Part shown: positions 26,604 to 35,036 of the stretch, one piece after another
How the letters are laid out: each line of letters begins with the position of its first letter
How positions within the stretch are numbered: the first letter of the stretch is position 1
From: Pelagibaculum spongiae
Lineage (GTDB): Bacteria > Pseudomonadota > Gammaproteobacteria > Enterobacterales > Pelagibaculaceae
Assembly (NCBI RefSeq): GCF_003097315.1
Contig: NZ_QDDL01000004.1
Coordinates: 1 to 64,000 of the forward strand
Reading direction: 5' to 3'
DNA: 64,000 nt
Made by a program: the position numbers and the translations under genes
The notes under the pieces: generated by a model
Databases searched by the model: none
The model's input: only the letters and a program-made list of their open reading frames with translations
What the model was told of the DNA's origin: nothing

Positions 26604-27959
26604 ATGTCTAATCAACCAATAGTATTGGATCATCAGCAATTATCAATTGCTGCTGATCGATTAAAATTATCGCTGATAAATGCGGATGACTTGAAATGGT
26701 CAGCCGGAAAATCTCATAGTACTTACTATGATTTTTATCGATGTAGTGGAGTGGTGGGCGCCGCAAAAAATGCTGATTGGCAGTTATATGATATCGGAAA
26801 AACAGTGCATGCTAACCATTGTCGAATTGATTATTCGAATCAAACTTTTATTCTGACCGATCTAGTGAATCAGACTTATATTAATGATGCGAGTTCAGCT
26901 ATTGGTTGGCATCGTCAAGTTCAGTTGCAACATAATGATATTGTTCAAATAGGTCGCTATCGGTTACGGGTGGATATTAATTCTTCATCAAATAGCATCA
27001 GCAGTGAAGGGACTGATCTAGCTTCGGAAGATATCGAGCAGTTACTCATGTCTCAACGATCTCCTGCACTATTGCCGGTACTACCACCTGCTGCTCCAGA
27101 AATTAAACCCGTGCTGCAAACTAAAGCTAATTTATCTTTGGAAAATCCTCTTATTATGAATGAACAACTATTGGAACAGCTGGAGTCTCAAGTTGCTGCG
27201 GATTTAAATCAGGTCTCTTTAAATAAAAGCTCTTTAGATCAAGTGCCAGTAAAAAAAAGCGCAGTAAACCAAAACTCTGTAGATCAAAATTTTGCAGATC
27301 AGCTGCAGCAAGACATTTCGCAATTGGATGATACGCAAAATAATGCTGACCATGAAACGGCACATATTGCTTGCTTGCCTTTATTTAAAGGGTTGGAGGT
27401 TAATTTGCCCGGTTATCACCGAACAGTAGAGGTCCAACAGTTAACCGAAAATATCGCTCGGTCATTAAAAACAGCAGTGGATGGGTTGTTGCAGCTACAT
27501 CAGCAGGTTGAAAATACTTCATATCATGCGATCAATCGGAATTGCCAACCAATTGAAGACAATCCGTTACGACTGGGCCAAAGCAGCCAAGTAACCTTGG
27601 AAACGCTGTTTTCTCAGAATAAAAACCCAATTTATTTATCGGCTGAAGCAGCGATTAAAGAAAGCTTGCAAACTATTCTGTTGCATAACCAATCAGTTAA
27701 GTTTGCAACATCGCAAGCGCTACAAAGTATTTTACAAGCATTAGCGCCAGAAAACCTATTGCAGCGATTTTCACAATATCAGTCAGCAAAAGAATTAGCT
27801 GAAAATAACCCGTCAGGTTGGGCCTGGGAAATGTATCAAAGTTATTTTTCAGAACTCAATTCGACCCGCCAACAAGGTTTTGAAAAATTGTTCCAAGAAG
27901 TGTTTGACCAGCATTATGACGCCAAATTACGCCAGTTACAGCAGGAGCAATCGGTATGA
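26604..27959 (+). CDS. FHA-domain T6SS protein (TagH/Fha-like)
   Basis: Carries an N-terminal forkhead-associated domain (about 38-115; HANHCRIDY, LTDLVNQTYIN, HNDIVQIGRYRLRV), the fold that binds phosphothreonine in T6SS post-translational control. A long low-complexity Ser/Asn/Gln/Asp linker (about 130-260, with repeats such as SAVNQNSVDQNFADQ) separates it from a conserved C-terminal helical domain (NPSGWAWEMYQSYFSELNS and similar). This matches the V. cholerae VCA0112 type. No TagE/PpkA kinase or phosphatase gene is in the window. Its stop overlaps the tssJ start (ATGA). Confidence 0.88.
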   Translation: MSNQPIVLDHQQLSIAADRLKLSLINADDLKWSAGKSHSTYYDFYRCSGVVGAAKNADWQLYDIGKTVHANHCRIDYSNQTFILTDLVNQTYINDASSAIGWHRQVQLQHNDIVQIGRYRLRVDINSSSNSISSEGTDLASEDIEQLLMSQRSPALLPVLPPAAPEIKPVLQTKANLSLENPLIMNEQLLEQLESQVAADLNQVSLNKSSLDQVPVKKSAVNQNSVDQNFADQLQQDISQLDDTQNNADHETAHIACLPLFKGLEVNLPGYHRTVEVQQLTENIARSLKTAVDGLLQLHQQVENTSYHAINRNCQPIEDNPLRLGQSSQVTLETLFSQNKNPIYLSAEAAIKESLQTILLHNQSVKFATSQALQSILQALAPENLLQRFSQYQSAKELAENNPSGWAWEMYQSYFSELNSTRQQGFEKLFQEVFDQHYDAKLRQLQQEQSV

Positions 27960-28525
27960 AATATGCGTCGATTGGATCAAGATCAAGTCGATTGCTGTTG
28001 GCTTTGTTTAGCCTTTCAATCATTTTTTTGAGTGGCGCTATCAGTGGCTGTGGCGCGATATGGCAGGCATCCAGCAAAACTGCCAAGGTGATTTGGCAAC
28101 CGGATATACCGGTGGGGGAACCACAGAATTTACCGACAAAAATCACTTACAGCCTGGTCGCACAAAATTGGTTGAACCCCAACCCAAGTGGTGATTCTTC
28201 ACCGATTGAATTTAATGTTTTTCAGTTGGAAGATGACGCAATGTTCTTGGCAGCTGATTATGATCAGTTAAATACGCAATATGAAAAATCTCTCGGTACT
28301 AATTACCTCGATCATAGCGAATACGCATTATTACCTGGCCAGTTTAAATTTATTGGCCCGTTTAATGTGGAAGATGATGCAAATTATATTGGTATTGTTG
28401 CCAAATTTTCTGATCCTGAGCGGTCGCTTTGGAAGAAAGTGATCAAGGTAAAGCCGATTGGCCGTGAATATCATTTGCTGATGATGTTCGCAGCACAAGA
28501 TGTGACTTTAACTAAGGTTGAATAG
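27956..28525 (+). CDS. tssJ: T6SS outer-membrane lipoprotein TssJ
   Basis: Outer-membrane lipoprotein of the T6SS trans-envelope complex that binds TssM in the periplasm. A hydrophobic segment ends in a lipobox (AISG|C, Cys about 32), followed by a beta-sandwich-like region with NPSGDSSPIEFNVFQLED and the EHAL-type loop replaced by EYALLPGQ. The length of 189 aa is usual. ATGA overlap with the upstream FHA gene. Confidence 0.92.
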   Translation: MKYASIGSRSSRLLLALFSLSIIFLSGAISGCGAIWQASSKTAKVIWQPDIPVGEPQNLPTKITYSLVAQNWLNPNPSGDSSPIEFNVFQLEDDAMFLAADYDQLNTQYEKSLGTNYLDHSEYALLPGQFKFIGPFNVEDDANYIGIVAKFSDPERSLWKKVIKVKPIGREYHLLMMFAAQDVTLTKVE

Positions 28526-28589
28526 CTTGTAGTCACTTATGGGATCGTATTTTAAGGACAATTGTCATTGTAAGGGATGCAGGTGAATT

Positions 28590-29942
28590 ATGTCTTATGG
28601 AAATAATGTCGTCTGGAGTGAAGGGCTATTTATTAAGCCGCAGCACTTTCAGCAGCAACAGAGAAATATCGACAGTCTTTTACAGAGTTATCGCACTGCA
28701 ATTAGCCAATATTTATATGGTTTACAAACGATAGAGTTGAACCAAGAATATCCGTCTTTTGGTCGTATTGGCATTAATTCGGCCAGCGGTATTTTTCCAG
28801 ACGGCACATCGTTTTCAATTCCTAGTAATGACGCAGCCCCGGAGCCATTGCAAATTGAAACCAACCAAGTCGCAGGTCAGATTGTTTATTTAGCGATTCC
28901 ATTAAAAAACAATGGATTGTTAGAAGTTGATCGTGAATGTGATCAGCAGGGACGACGTTATCAGCTGGTGTGCAAGGAAGTGATCGATATTCATTCAGAA
29001 ACTGCAGAGCCCAGCGTGCTGGAGTTAGGTCAGCTACAAATAAAAATTATGCTAGAGGAGGAACAACGCCAAGGCTATTGCTGTTTACCATTTGCCAGAA
29101 TTCTTGAACGGCGTGCCGATGGGAGTTTATTATTAGATCAAGATTTTATTCCCTGCCATTTAAGTATTTCTGCGGCACCCAAAATTAGACAGTGGATCGC
29201 AGAATTATCGGTAATGGTGCGCGAACGGGCAAAAAATATTGCAATGCGAATGTCTGGCGGGCCACAGCAAGCAACCAGTCAATCTGCTGTTGCGGATTTG
29301 TCTGATTTTATGTTGCTACAGCTGTTAAATAGAATTTCCCCTCAACTAGCGCACCTAGCAAATCTGGAATCAGCCCATCCGGAGCGGGTGTATAGCGAAC
29401 TGATTATAATGTGCGGCGAGTTGTTCACTTATACCGATGCTGAGCACCTAGCGCCAGATTTCCCGGCATACCAGCATATGCAGCCAGCGACTGCTTTTAT
29501 TCCACTGATTAAGTGGCTGCGCCAATCGCTGAGCATTGTTTTGCAACCAAAGGCGATGTCTTTACAACTACAAAAGCGTCGTTATGGCTTGTTGGTTGCC
29601 CCAATTCATGACTCGACGTTGCTGCAACAGGCTGATTTTATTTTAGCGGTAAAGTCGCAAATGCAACCACAGCAACTTGGGCAGAAATTTCTACAGCAAT
29701 CGAAAGCGGCATCGATTGAAAAAATTCGTGAGCTGATTTCATTGCAACTGCCAGGTATTCCGTTGCAGTTATTGCCAACACCACCGAGACAGCTGCCATA
29801 TCATGCCGGTTATATCTATTTCCAGCTGGACCAGCAAAGTACCAGTTGGCAAATGCTTGATGGCTCAAGCGGTTTTGCATTTCATGTCGCGGGTGATTTT
29901 CCGGAGTTGGATTTACAACTTTGGGCAATTCGCCGTAACTAA
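28590..29942 (+). CDS. tssK: T6SS baseplate protein TssK
   Basis: Baseplate-to-membrane-complex connector (450 aa, standard). The opening NNVVWSEGLFIKPQHFQQQQR is diagnostic (VWSEGLFIKPQHFQQ), with conserved ...LLQLLNRISPQLAHL and a C-terminal YIYFQLD....W block. The start at 28590 has an AAGGGATGCAGGTG-type ribosome site upstream. Order and length match VasE of V. cholerae. Confidence 0.96.
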   Translation: MSYGNNVVWSEGLFIKPQHFQQQQRNIDSLLQSYRTAISQYLYGLQTIELNQEYPSFGRIGINSASGIFPDGTSFSIPSNDAAPEPLQIETNQVAGQIVYLAIPLKNNGLLEVDRECDQQGRRYQLVCKEVIDIHSETAEPSVLELGQLQIKIMLEEEQRQGYCCLPFARILERRADGSLLLDQDFIPCHLSISAAPKIRQWIAELSVMVRERAKNIAMRMSGGPQQATSQSAVADLSDFMLLQLLNRISPQLAHLANLESAHPERVYSELIIMCGELFTYTDAEHLAPDFPAYQHMQPATAFIPLIKWLRQSLSIVLQPKAMSLQLQKRRYGLLVAPIHDSTLLQQADFILAVKSQMQPQQLGQKFLQQSKAASIEKIRELISLQLPGIPLQLLPTPPRQLPYHAGYIYFQLDQQSTSWQMLDGSSGFAFHVAGDFPELDLQLWAIRRN

Positions 29943-29987
29943 CAGCCTGGCACCCTTCAAGTACGACCGGTATCAGCACAAGGATGT

Positions 29988-30836
29988 GTGATGAATGATT
30001 TAGTTATTGAGCAACCCAAGCTATCGGTTGCTGAACTTAATAAGCCAACAGAACGGTCTTTATTCGATCCGCAGTCAGTTAATTCATGGAATCCACAGTA
30101 CATAGATACTGATTTAGCAGATCAAATGAATGGTTTTCAATTAGTGAGCCATAACAGTGAAATTAATCTGCTGTTAGACCTTTCAAGTGGAGTGATTGGA
30201 CTTGCGCTTAGATTACGCCAACTGACCAGTTGCAATAATATCGATTTAATTTATCAGCAAGTGGTTGAAGATATTATTGCGATTGAACTTCACCTTAATC
30301 AATCGGCCTTAGATTCGGCCAATATTTTTGCTTGGCGATATATTTTATGCTGTTTTGTTGATGAATTGGTGATGGGTACTGCGTGGGGTGCCGATAGTGT
30401 TTGGGCTGAGCACTCGCTGCTAACTCGTTTTCATGGTGAAACTTGGGGTGGTGAAAAGGTTTTTTCCATTATTTCAAGGCTTCAAACTGAGCCAGAACAG
30501 TTTCAGCAGCTACTTTATTTCGCCTTTATCTGTCTGTCGCTTGGATTACAAGGGCAATTTAAGGTGATTGAAAATGGTGCGGTTTTGCATCAACAATTTC
30601 TTGAAACGCTATATCAGTCATTAGCTGACGCTCAATCGGAAGATCAAAGTCAATTAACTGATGCTAAATCATCTGTAATTAAGAAAAAATATCGTCCAGC
30701 AAGTAAAATCCCTTTGTGGAGTGTCTATTGCTTATTTGTTGCCATTCTGGCAGCGGTATATCTCAGCTATGTAGAAGCACTAGAACAGCAAACCAGTATT
30801 TTGTTGTCTCAATTAGAACAAATGTTTAATTCTTAA
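29988..30836 (+). CDS. tssL: T6SS inner-membrane protein TssL (DotU-like, no peptidoglycan domain)
   Basis: Inner-membrane partner of TssM. The DotU domain shows ILCCFVDELVMGTAWG and WGGEKVFSIISRLQ...YFAFICLSLGLQG; a single C-terminal membrane helix lies at about 243-262 (IPLWSVYCLFVAILAAVYL). At 282 aa it lacks an OmpA-like peptidoglycan-binding extension, as in V. cholerae VasF. In the usual order clpV follows directly; here the next 220 bp contain only the mini-ORF at 30907. Confidence 0.94.
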   Translation: MMNDLVIEQPKLSVAELNKPTERSLFDPQSVNSWNPQYIDTDLADQMNGFQLVSHNSEINLLLDLSSGVIGLALRLRQLTSCNNIDLIYQQVVEDIIAIELHLNQSALDSANIFAWRYILCCFVDELVMGTAWGADSVWAEHSLLTRFHGETWGGEKVFSIISRLQTEPEQFQQLLYFAFICLSLGLQGQFKVIENGAVLHQQFLETLYQSLADAQSEDQSQLTDAKSSVIKKKYRPASKIPLWSVYCLFVAILAAVYLSYVEALEQQTSILLSQLEQMFNS

Positions 30837-30906
30837 CAGTTAAATTGAAGCTGTTTTGTTGTCAGCCACTGAAAATAAATTTGTCTAACCAAGGATGGAA
30901 GACACT

Positions 30907-31044
30907 GTGATTCGAACTGAACTAAGCCAGTTGGTGGGCTATCTGACCCAGCTAACAAAAAATATAAATACGCAGGGATTCTCTCTATTTGTTTGCTTTT
31001 TAGTGATTTTTTCCGATGTGATTTTAATAAGAACTCCCGTTTAG
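30907..31044 (+). pseudogene. Probable clpV (tssH) remnant, 45-codon mini-ORF
   Basis: A GTG start with a good ribosome site (AAGGATGGAAG, 30891-30901) opens a 45-aa frame ending in TAG 31042. Its first 18 residues (VIRTELSQLVGYLTQLTK) resemble the opening of Vibrio-type ClpV proteins as I recall it (M-I-R-x-E-L-x-x-L-V-x-x-L). The resemblance stops abruptly, and the rest is a short hydrophobic tail (GFSLFVCFLVIF). The position, between tssL and the vasH-like gene, is exactly where clpV (vasG) sits in this operon type. The best reading is deletion of nearly all of clpV (about 2.6 kb) leaving its start. A translated small membrane peptide is possible. The alignment was made by eye. Confidence 0.65.
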
Positions 31045-31057
31045 AGAGGCGCACATT

Positions 31058-32659
31058 ATGAGCTTGTTAGGTCAGTTGCTATCAATCACCACAGCTAATG
31101 AACACAGTGTATTGGCGAAAAACTTTTGTCAAACACTCGCGAGCCATTATCAGTTGATGGCGGCACATTTTATTGTTCCATCTGCCAATGGGCGATTAGT
31201 CGAGACATTGAATCACCCACAATGTTTAGATTGGAAGGTTGATGATTTCGAACATCCGTTTTCCCATGTATTAAGAAATGATAAAGCGATGTTGCTTGAG
31301 CGTGCCTCTGTTCCTTATTGGCGCAGCAACAATTCATTTGCAGCACTGCTCGGCGAAACCCGTTTATTGCAGCAAGTGCTCATACAACCAATTCATAAAG
31401 AGATGAGTAGTGTTAAAGCGAAAAGCAAAAAAAAATTACAAGGGATTCTGGTTTTAATCGCCGCGGATCACAATTTGACTGAACTGAATCAACAGCAAGA
31501 TTTTAATAAGTTTTGTCAAATTTTTAGCCAACAATGGCAAGTATTAGTGCAATTGCAGCAGCAAAATACACAGAAAAAAGTACTTGCATGTTCAATTGAA
31601 GATTTACAGCAACAGAAGCATAGCCAACAACTGCAAAAAACGGTCGATCAGTGGTTAATTGGTCAAAGCCAGCCAATGTTACAAATGAAAAGCTCATTGG
31701 TTAAAGCAGCACAAACTGAGTTATCCATTTTACTTCAAGGCGCAACTGGCACTGGTAAAGAGCTGGCTGCTCGGGCAATACACCATAGTTCAACTCGTTC
31801 TAATGGCCCGTTTTTAGCGATCAACTGCGCGGCTATTCCAGAAAATTTATTGGAAAGTGAATTGTTTGGTTATGAAAAGGGCGCCTTTTCTGGTGCTGAT
31901 TTTGCTAAGAGAGGTCTGCTTGCAGAAGCTAATGGTGGCAGCTTATTGCTAGATGAAATCGGCGACATGCCATTAAGCCTGCAAGCCAAGTTATTGCGGG
32001 TATTAGAAAGTAAGAGTTTCCGTCCTCTTGGGGGTAAACAAGAGCAAGCAACAGATTTTAGGTTGATTGCTGCAACCCATGTTCAATTACGAGCTCAGGT
32101 TGAAACTAAAGGATTCCGAGCAGATTTATTTTATCGAATTAATCAATATCCGCTGTATTTGCCAGATTTGAGCCAAAGGACTGGCGACATTCCGATTTTA
32201 GCTCAAGCATTTATTGAAAAATATAACCAAGAGCATAATCGAAAGATTAGAGGAATCAGTTTTCAAGCAATCGATTATCTCCAACAGTATGATTTTCCCG
32301 GTAATGTACGAGAATTAAGAAATTTGATCGCTTTTGCTTGTACTGAAACCAGTGATAACTGTGAAATTAATTGCGACACTATTTATCAAAGAATGTCGAT
32401 GGGTGACTTTAATTTCGCCCAGTCGGTGGCTCGAAAAATCATGAGCCAACCGTACCTAAAAAATCAGCAACAGCATGATGATTTTACTGAATCTTTTGAT
32501 GAAGTCGATAATTTGAAATTAGCGGTGCAACAATATGAAACGGCGATTATTCGAGCAAAGTTAAGACATTTCAATGGTAGCCGTGCCAAGGCTGCCGCTA
32601 GTTTAGGAATGCCAAAAAGAACCTTGGCGCATAAATGCCTTAAGTTGGAAATTAGCTGA
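31058..32659 (+). CDS. vasH: Sigma-54-dependent transcriptional activator, VasH-like
   Basis: Bacterial enhancer-binding protein that activates RpoN-dependent T6SS transcription. An N-terminal GAF-like sensor region (about 1-165) is followed by an AAA+ core with Walker A GATGTGKE (228-235), the sigma-54 contact loop as GAFSGA (275-280, Ser in place of the usual Thr), Walker B LLLDEIGD (296-303), and a C-terminal Fis-type helix-turn-helix (NGSRAKAAASLGMPKRTLAHK). 533 aa. GAGAGGCG provides a ribosome site. It lies immediately after the clpV remnant, as vasH does after clpV in V. cholerae. The GAFSGA variant is compatible with function in some homologues. Confidence 0.92.
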   Translation: MSLLGQLLSITTANEHSVLAKNFCQTLASHYQLMAAHFIVPSANGRLVETLNHPQCLDWKVDDFEHPFSHVLRNDKAMLLERASVPYWRSNNSFAALLGETRLLQQVLIQPIHKEMSSVKAKSKKKLQGILVLIAADHNLTELNQQQDFNKFCQIFSQQWQVLVQLQQQNTQKKVLACSIEDLQQQKHSQQLQKTVDQWLIGQSQPMLQMKSSLVKAAQTELSILLQGATGTGKELAARAIHHSSTRSNGPFLAINCAAIPENLLESELFGYEKGAFSGADFAKRGLLAEANGGSLLLDEIGDMPLSLQAKLLRVLESKSFRPLGGKQEQATDFRLIAATHVQLRAQVETKGFRADLFYRINQYPLYLPDLSQRTGDIPILAQAFIEKYNQEHNRKIRGISFQAIDYLQQYDFPGNVRELRNLIAFACTETSDNCEINCDTIYQRMSMGDFNFAQSVARKIMSQPYLKNQQQHDDFTESFDEVDNLKLAVQQYETAIIRAKLRHFNGSRAKAAASLGMPKRTLAHKCLKLEIS

Positions 32660-33438
32660 TGGGCACTCACTGCCTTGCTGTGGTTATGATGACGTGGCTA
32701 TTTATTGTTAGCGCGCTTACAAACACAGTTCATGCCGAGCAGCAAAACTCGGTAATTGATTCGGCCATTGATTGGGAGTGGAATAAATCAATAGTTAACG
32801 CTCAGAAATGTGCTGAGATGACATCAAAATTACCACGGTTAACTTGTTTCGATCAATTGTTTCCAGCCAATCAGCCAACACTGAATCTCGCTTTGGAAGT
32901 GGCTAAGCAATTAACTAAACGGCAGTTAGCTTGGGCAGTAGATTACCCTAAGCGCTGGCTGCAATTGATGGCATGGCAAAAAAAACAAACAAATCCTCAC
33001 TTGTCTGAATTCACTCTGACGAGTGCGGGTTTTTCCGAACCACTAATAACCTCTGAAAATAATAACTATTGGCTTTTTGCAACGGCATTAGGGCAAGTGA
33101 GTCGTTTAAAAGATACTGGACGGCCGATGCTGCTATTAAGCTGTATTGATAATATTTCTCGAGTGGAATTATTGTTGCCTGAAGCTGTTGATCAGCCAAG
33201 GTTTTCAGTCAATCTGACCAATGAAAAAGGACATTTTCCGCAGCAGTGGATGTCTGATGAAACAGGCTATGTAGTGCGATCAGGACGAGGATTGCCAGCA
33301 GTTTCTGCTATGAAGTTTATGCTAAAAAGTGATCGTTTTTCTTTGAGATCAGATAATCAATTAATTGATGGTCTGCTATTTGAAACGCAACAACTGACTA
33401 AAGCGATAAAGCCGTTGCGAGATACCTGTAGTTGGTAA
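32659..33438 (+). CDS. vasI: T6SS-associated periplasmic protein VasI-like
   Basis: Resembles the VasI/TagN-type accessory proteins: a signal peptide (hydrophobic to about residue 26, cleavage near VHA|EQQ), then the characteristic NAQKCAEMTSKLPRLTCFDQLF pattern (C...I/M..xL.RL.C(F/Y)D), followed by a beta-rich domain with LLLSCIDN. 259 aa. Its start codon overlaps the end of the vasH-like gene and it precedes tssA, the same position as VCA0118. Its biochemical role is not established in the family. Confidence 0.82.
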   Translation: MGTHCLAVVMMTWLFIVSALTNTVHAEQQNSVIDSAIDWEWNKSIVNAQKCAEMTSKLPRLTCFDQLFPANQPTLNLALEVAKQLTKRQLAWAVDYPKRWLQLMAWQKKQTNPHLSEFTLTSAGFSEPLITSENNNYWLFATALGQVSRLKDTGRPMLLLSCIDNISRVELLLPEAVDQPRFSVNLTNEKGHFPQQWMSDETGYVVRSGRGLPAVSAMKFMLKSDRFSLRSDNQLIDGLLFETQQLTKAIKPLRDTCSW

Positions 33439-33491
33439 GCCAACAAAAAATAAAAACAAAATAAAAATAATCATAAATAACAACAGGTTTT

Positions 33492-35024
33492 TTGATGAGT
33501 AAGCAGATTGAGCAAGCGCTAGCCCCTTGTAATGCGTTGCAGCCGTGTGGATATAATGCCACCGATGATCCACGTTGGGAGCAAATAGAATCACAAATGA
33601 TGAAGGTAGGCTCGTTGGCACACCAGCAAGTGCAGTGGCAGCAAGTTAAGCAGTTGACTATTGAGTTATTGGGCCAGCAGACTAAAGACTTACGACTGGT
33701 TAATTGGCTGATGCAGGTATTGCAGCATAATAAGTCAGTTAATGGGTTTTCTGATTCATTATTGTTATTGTCTGAATTTATTGCTCAATATTGGTTGTCA
33801 TGTTTTCCTCTGCCAGGAAAAAAAGGTGCCAGAGTTCGTCAAAAACTTTTTGTTCAAATCATTCAAAGAACCATTCAAGCGTTAGATCAGTTAGTTTTTA
33901 CTGCGATTTCACCCGCTGAAAAAAAACAGCTTCAGCTGCGATCTGATCGGCTATTGTTGACGGTTACAAAGCATTCAAGCCAGAGCGAATTTAATCGAAA
34001 GTTATTAGATCAGCTCGTTGAATCTCTTGGGCAAAAATTAAAGCGGATTAATTTTGAATCAACTGCTGCTCCTAAAGTTAAAAGTGTTTCAACTTCCAGC
34101 CTACAACAAGTTACCGCTTCAGCAGAAAACAAGCTATCACCGAGTCAACTGCTTCCTAATGAAAGTGATTTAGGGTTGTTACAAATTGATAACCAGAATG
34201 AGCGTGCGATTAAACAGAGCCTACTAAAAATTTCACAATGGTATTTTGAGACGGCAACTCAACAAATCACGAATGATTTTGAGATGCAACTATCTGACAA
34301 TAAGCAGGTTGTTTTCGATTCAGATAATAGTTGGTTGAATCTTGCGTTAGTTACTCGTCGCCAAGCGATTTGGTTTTCAATTGAAAGTTTACCGCAGGCA
34401 GATGAGCAGTATAGAACACAGCTGATGGCGGTGAGTGAAGACCGAGTGCAGCAATACCGGCAGCAAATTATCCAAGGAGCAGACTTCTCGCTGTGGCAAC
34501 AAGTTGAACAAAGTTTAATTGTGGCTCCCTTCTGGATTGATGGGCATCACTTAAGCAGTCAAATAGCCATATCACTCGGTTTAGTTGATCAAGCAGAAAC
34601 GATTCGGCAGCTAGCAGCTGATTTTATTCAGCGCTTGCCTTTGCTTAAACAATTTACCTTCAAAGACGGTCAGCCATTCGTTTGTGATCAAACTAATAGA
34701 TGGCTGATTCCTCGAAATAATCAAATTGCTGCTGGTGATATCAATTGGCAAGAACAGCTAGCACAAGTAATTGATCAAGCGGAAAAAGAAGGGCTGCGGA
34801 AGGTTTTTCAAAGATTGAATGAAAAGCTTTCTCTATTTAATCAATCGCAACCGAGGCAGCAGTTTTTCTGGCGATTGTTGATTGCTGAATTTTTACAATC
34901 ACAGCAGCTTTCAGATTTAGCATTGCCTTATTTGCAAGGGTTGCAGCAACAAGCTGAAAAGCACCAGCTGGGCGATTGGGAACCAGAATTGGTTCAACGA
35001 TTACACCAATTAAAAAGTTTATAA
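33492..35024 (+). CDS. tssA: T6SS cap/assembly protein TssA (VasJ-like)
   Basis: Coordinates sheath assembly at the baseplate or distal end. The N-terminal ImpA_N domain is recognisable (DDPRWEQIESQMMKVG; VNWLMQVLQHNKSVNGF; WLSCFPLPGKKGARVR). A variable linker (about 180-230) leads to a long helical C-terminal part ending LALPYLQGLQQQAEKH..DWEPELVQRL, the VasJ-type C-terminus (TssA class of V. cholerae). 510 aa. It precedes tssM by 12 bp. Confidence 0.9.
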   Translation: MMSKQIEQALAPCNALQPCGYNATDDPRWEQIESQMMKVGSLAHQQVQWQQVKQLTIELLGQQTKDLRLVNWLMQVLQHNKSVNGFSDSLLLLSEFIAQYWLSCFPLPGKKGARVRQKLFVQIIQRTIQALDQLVFTAISPAEKKQLQLRSDRLLLTVTKHSSQSEFNRKLLDQLVESLGQKLKRINFESTAAPKVKSVSTSSLQQVTASAENKLSPSQLLPNESDLGLLQIDNQNERAIKQSLLKISQWYFETATQQITNDFEMQLSDNKQVVFDSDNSWLNLALVTRRQAIWFSIESLPQADEQYRTQLMAVSEDRVQQYRQQIIQGADFSLWQQVEQSLIVAPFWIDGHHLSSQIAISLGLVDQAETIRQLAADFIQRLPLLKQFTFKDGQPFVCDQTNRWLIPRNNQIAAGDINWQEQLAQVIDQAEKEGLRKVFQRLNEKLSLFNQSQPRQQFFWRLLIAEFLQSQQLSDLALPYLQGLQQQAEKHQLGDWEPELVQRLHQLKSL

Positions 35025-35036
35025 AAAAGGATTTTT

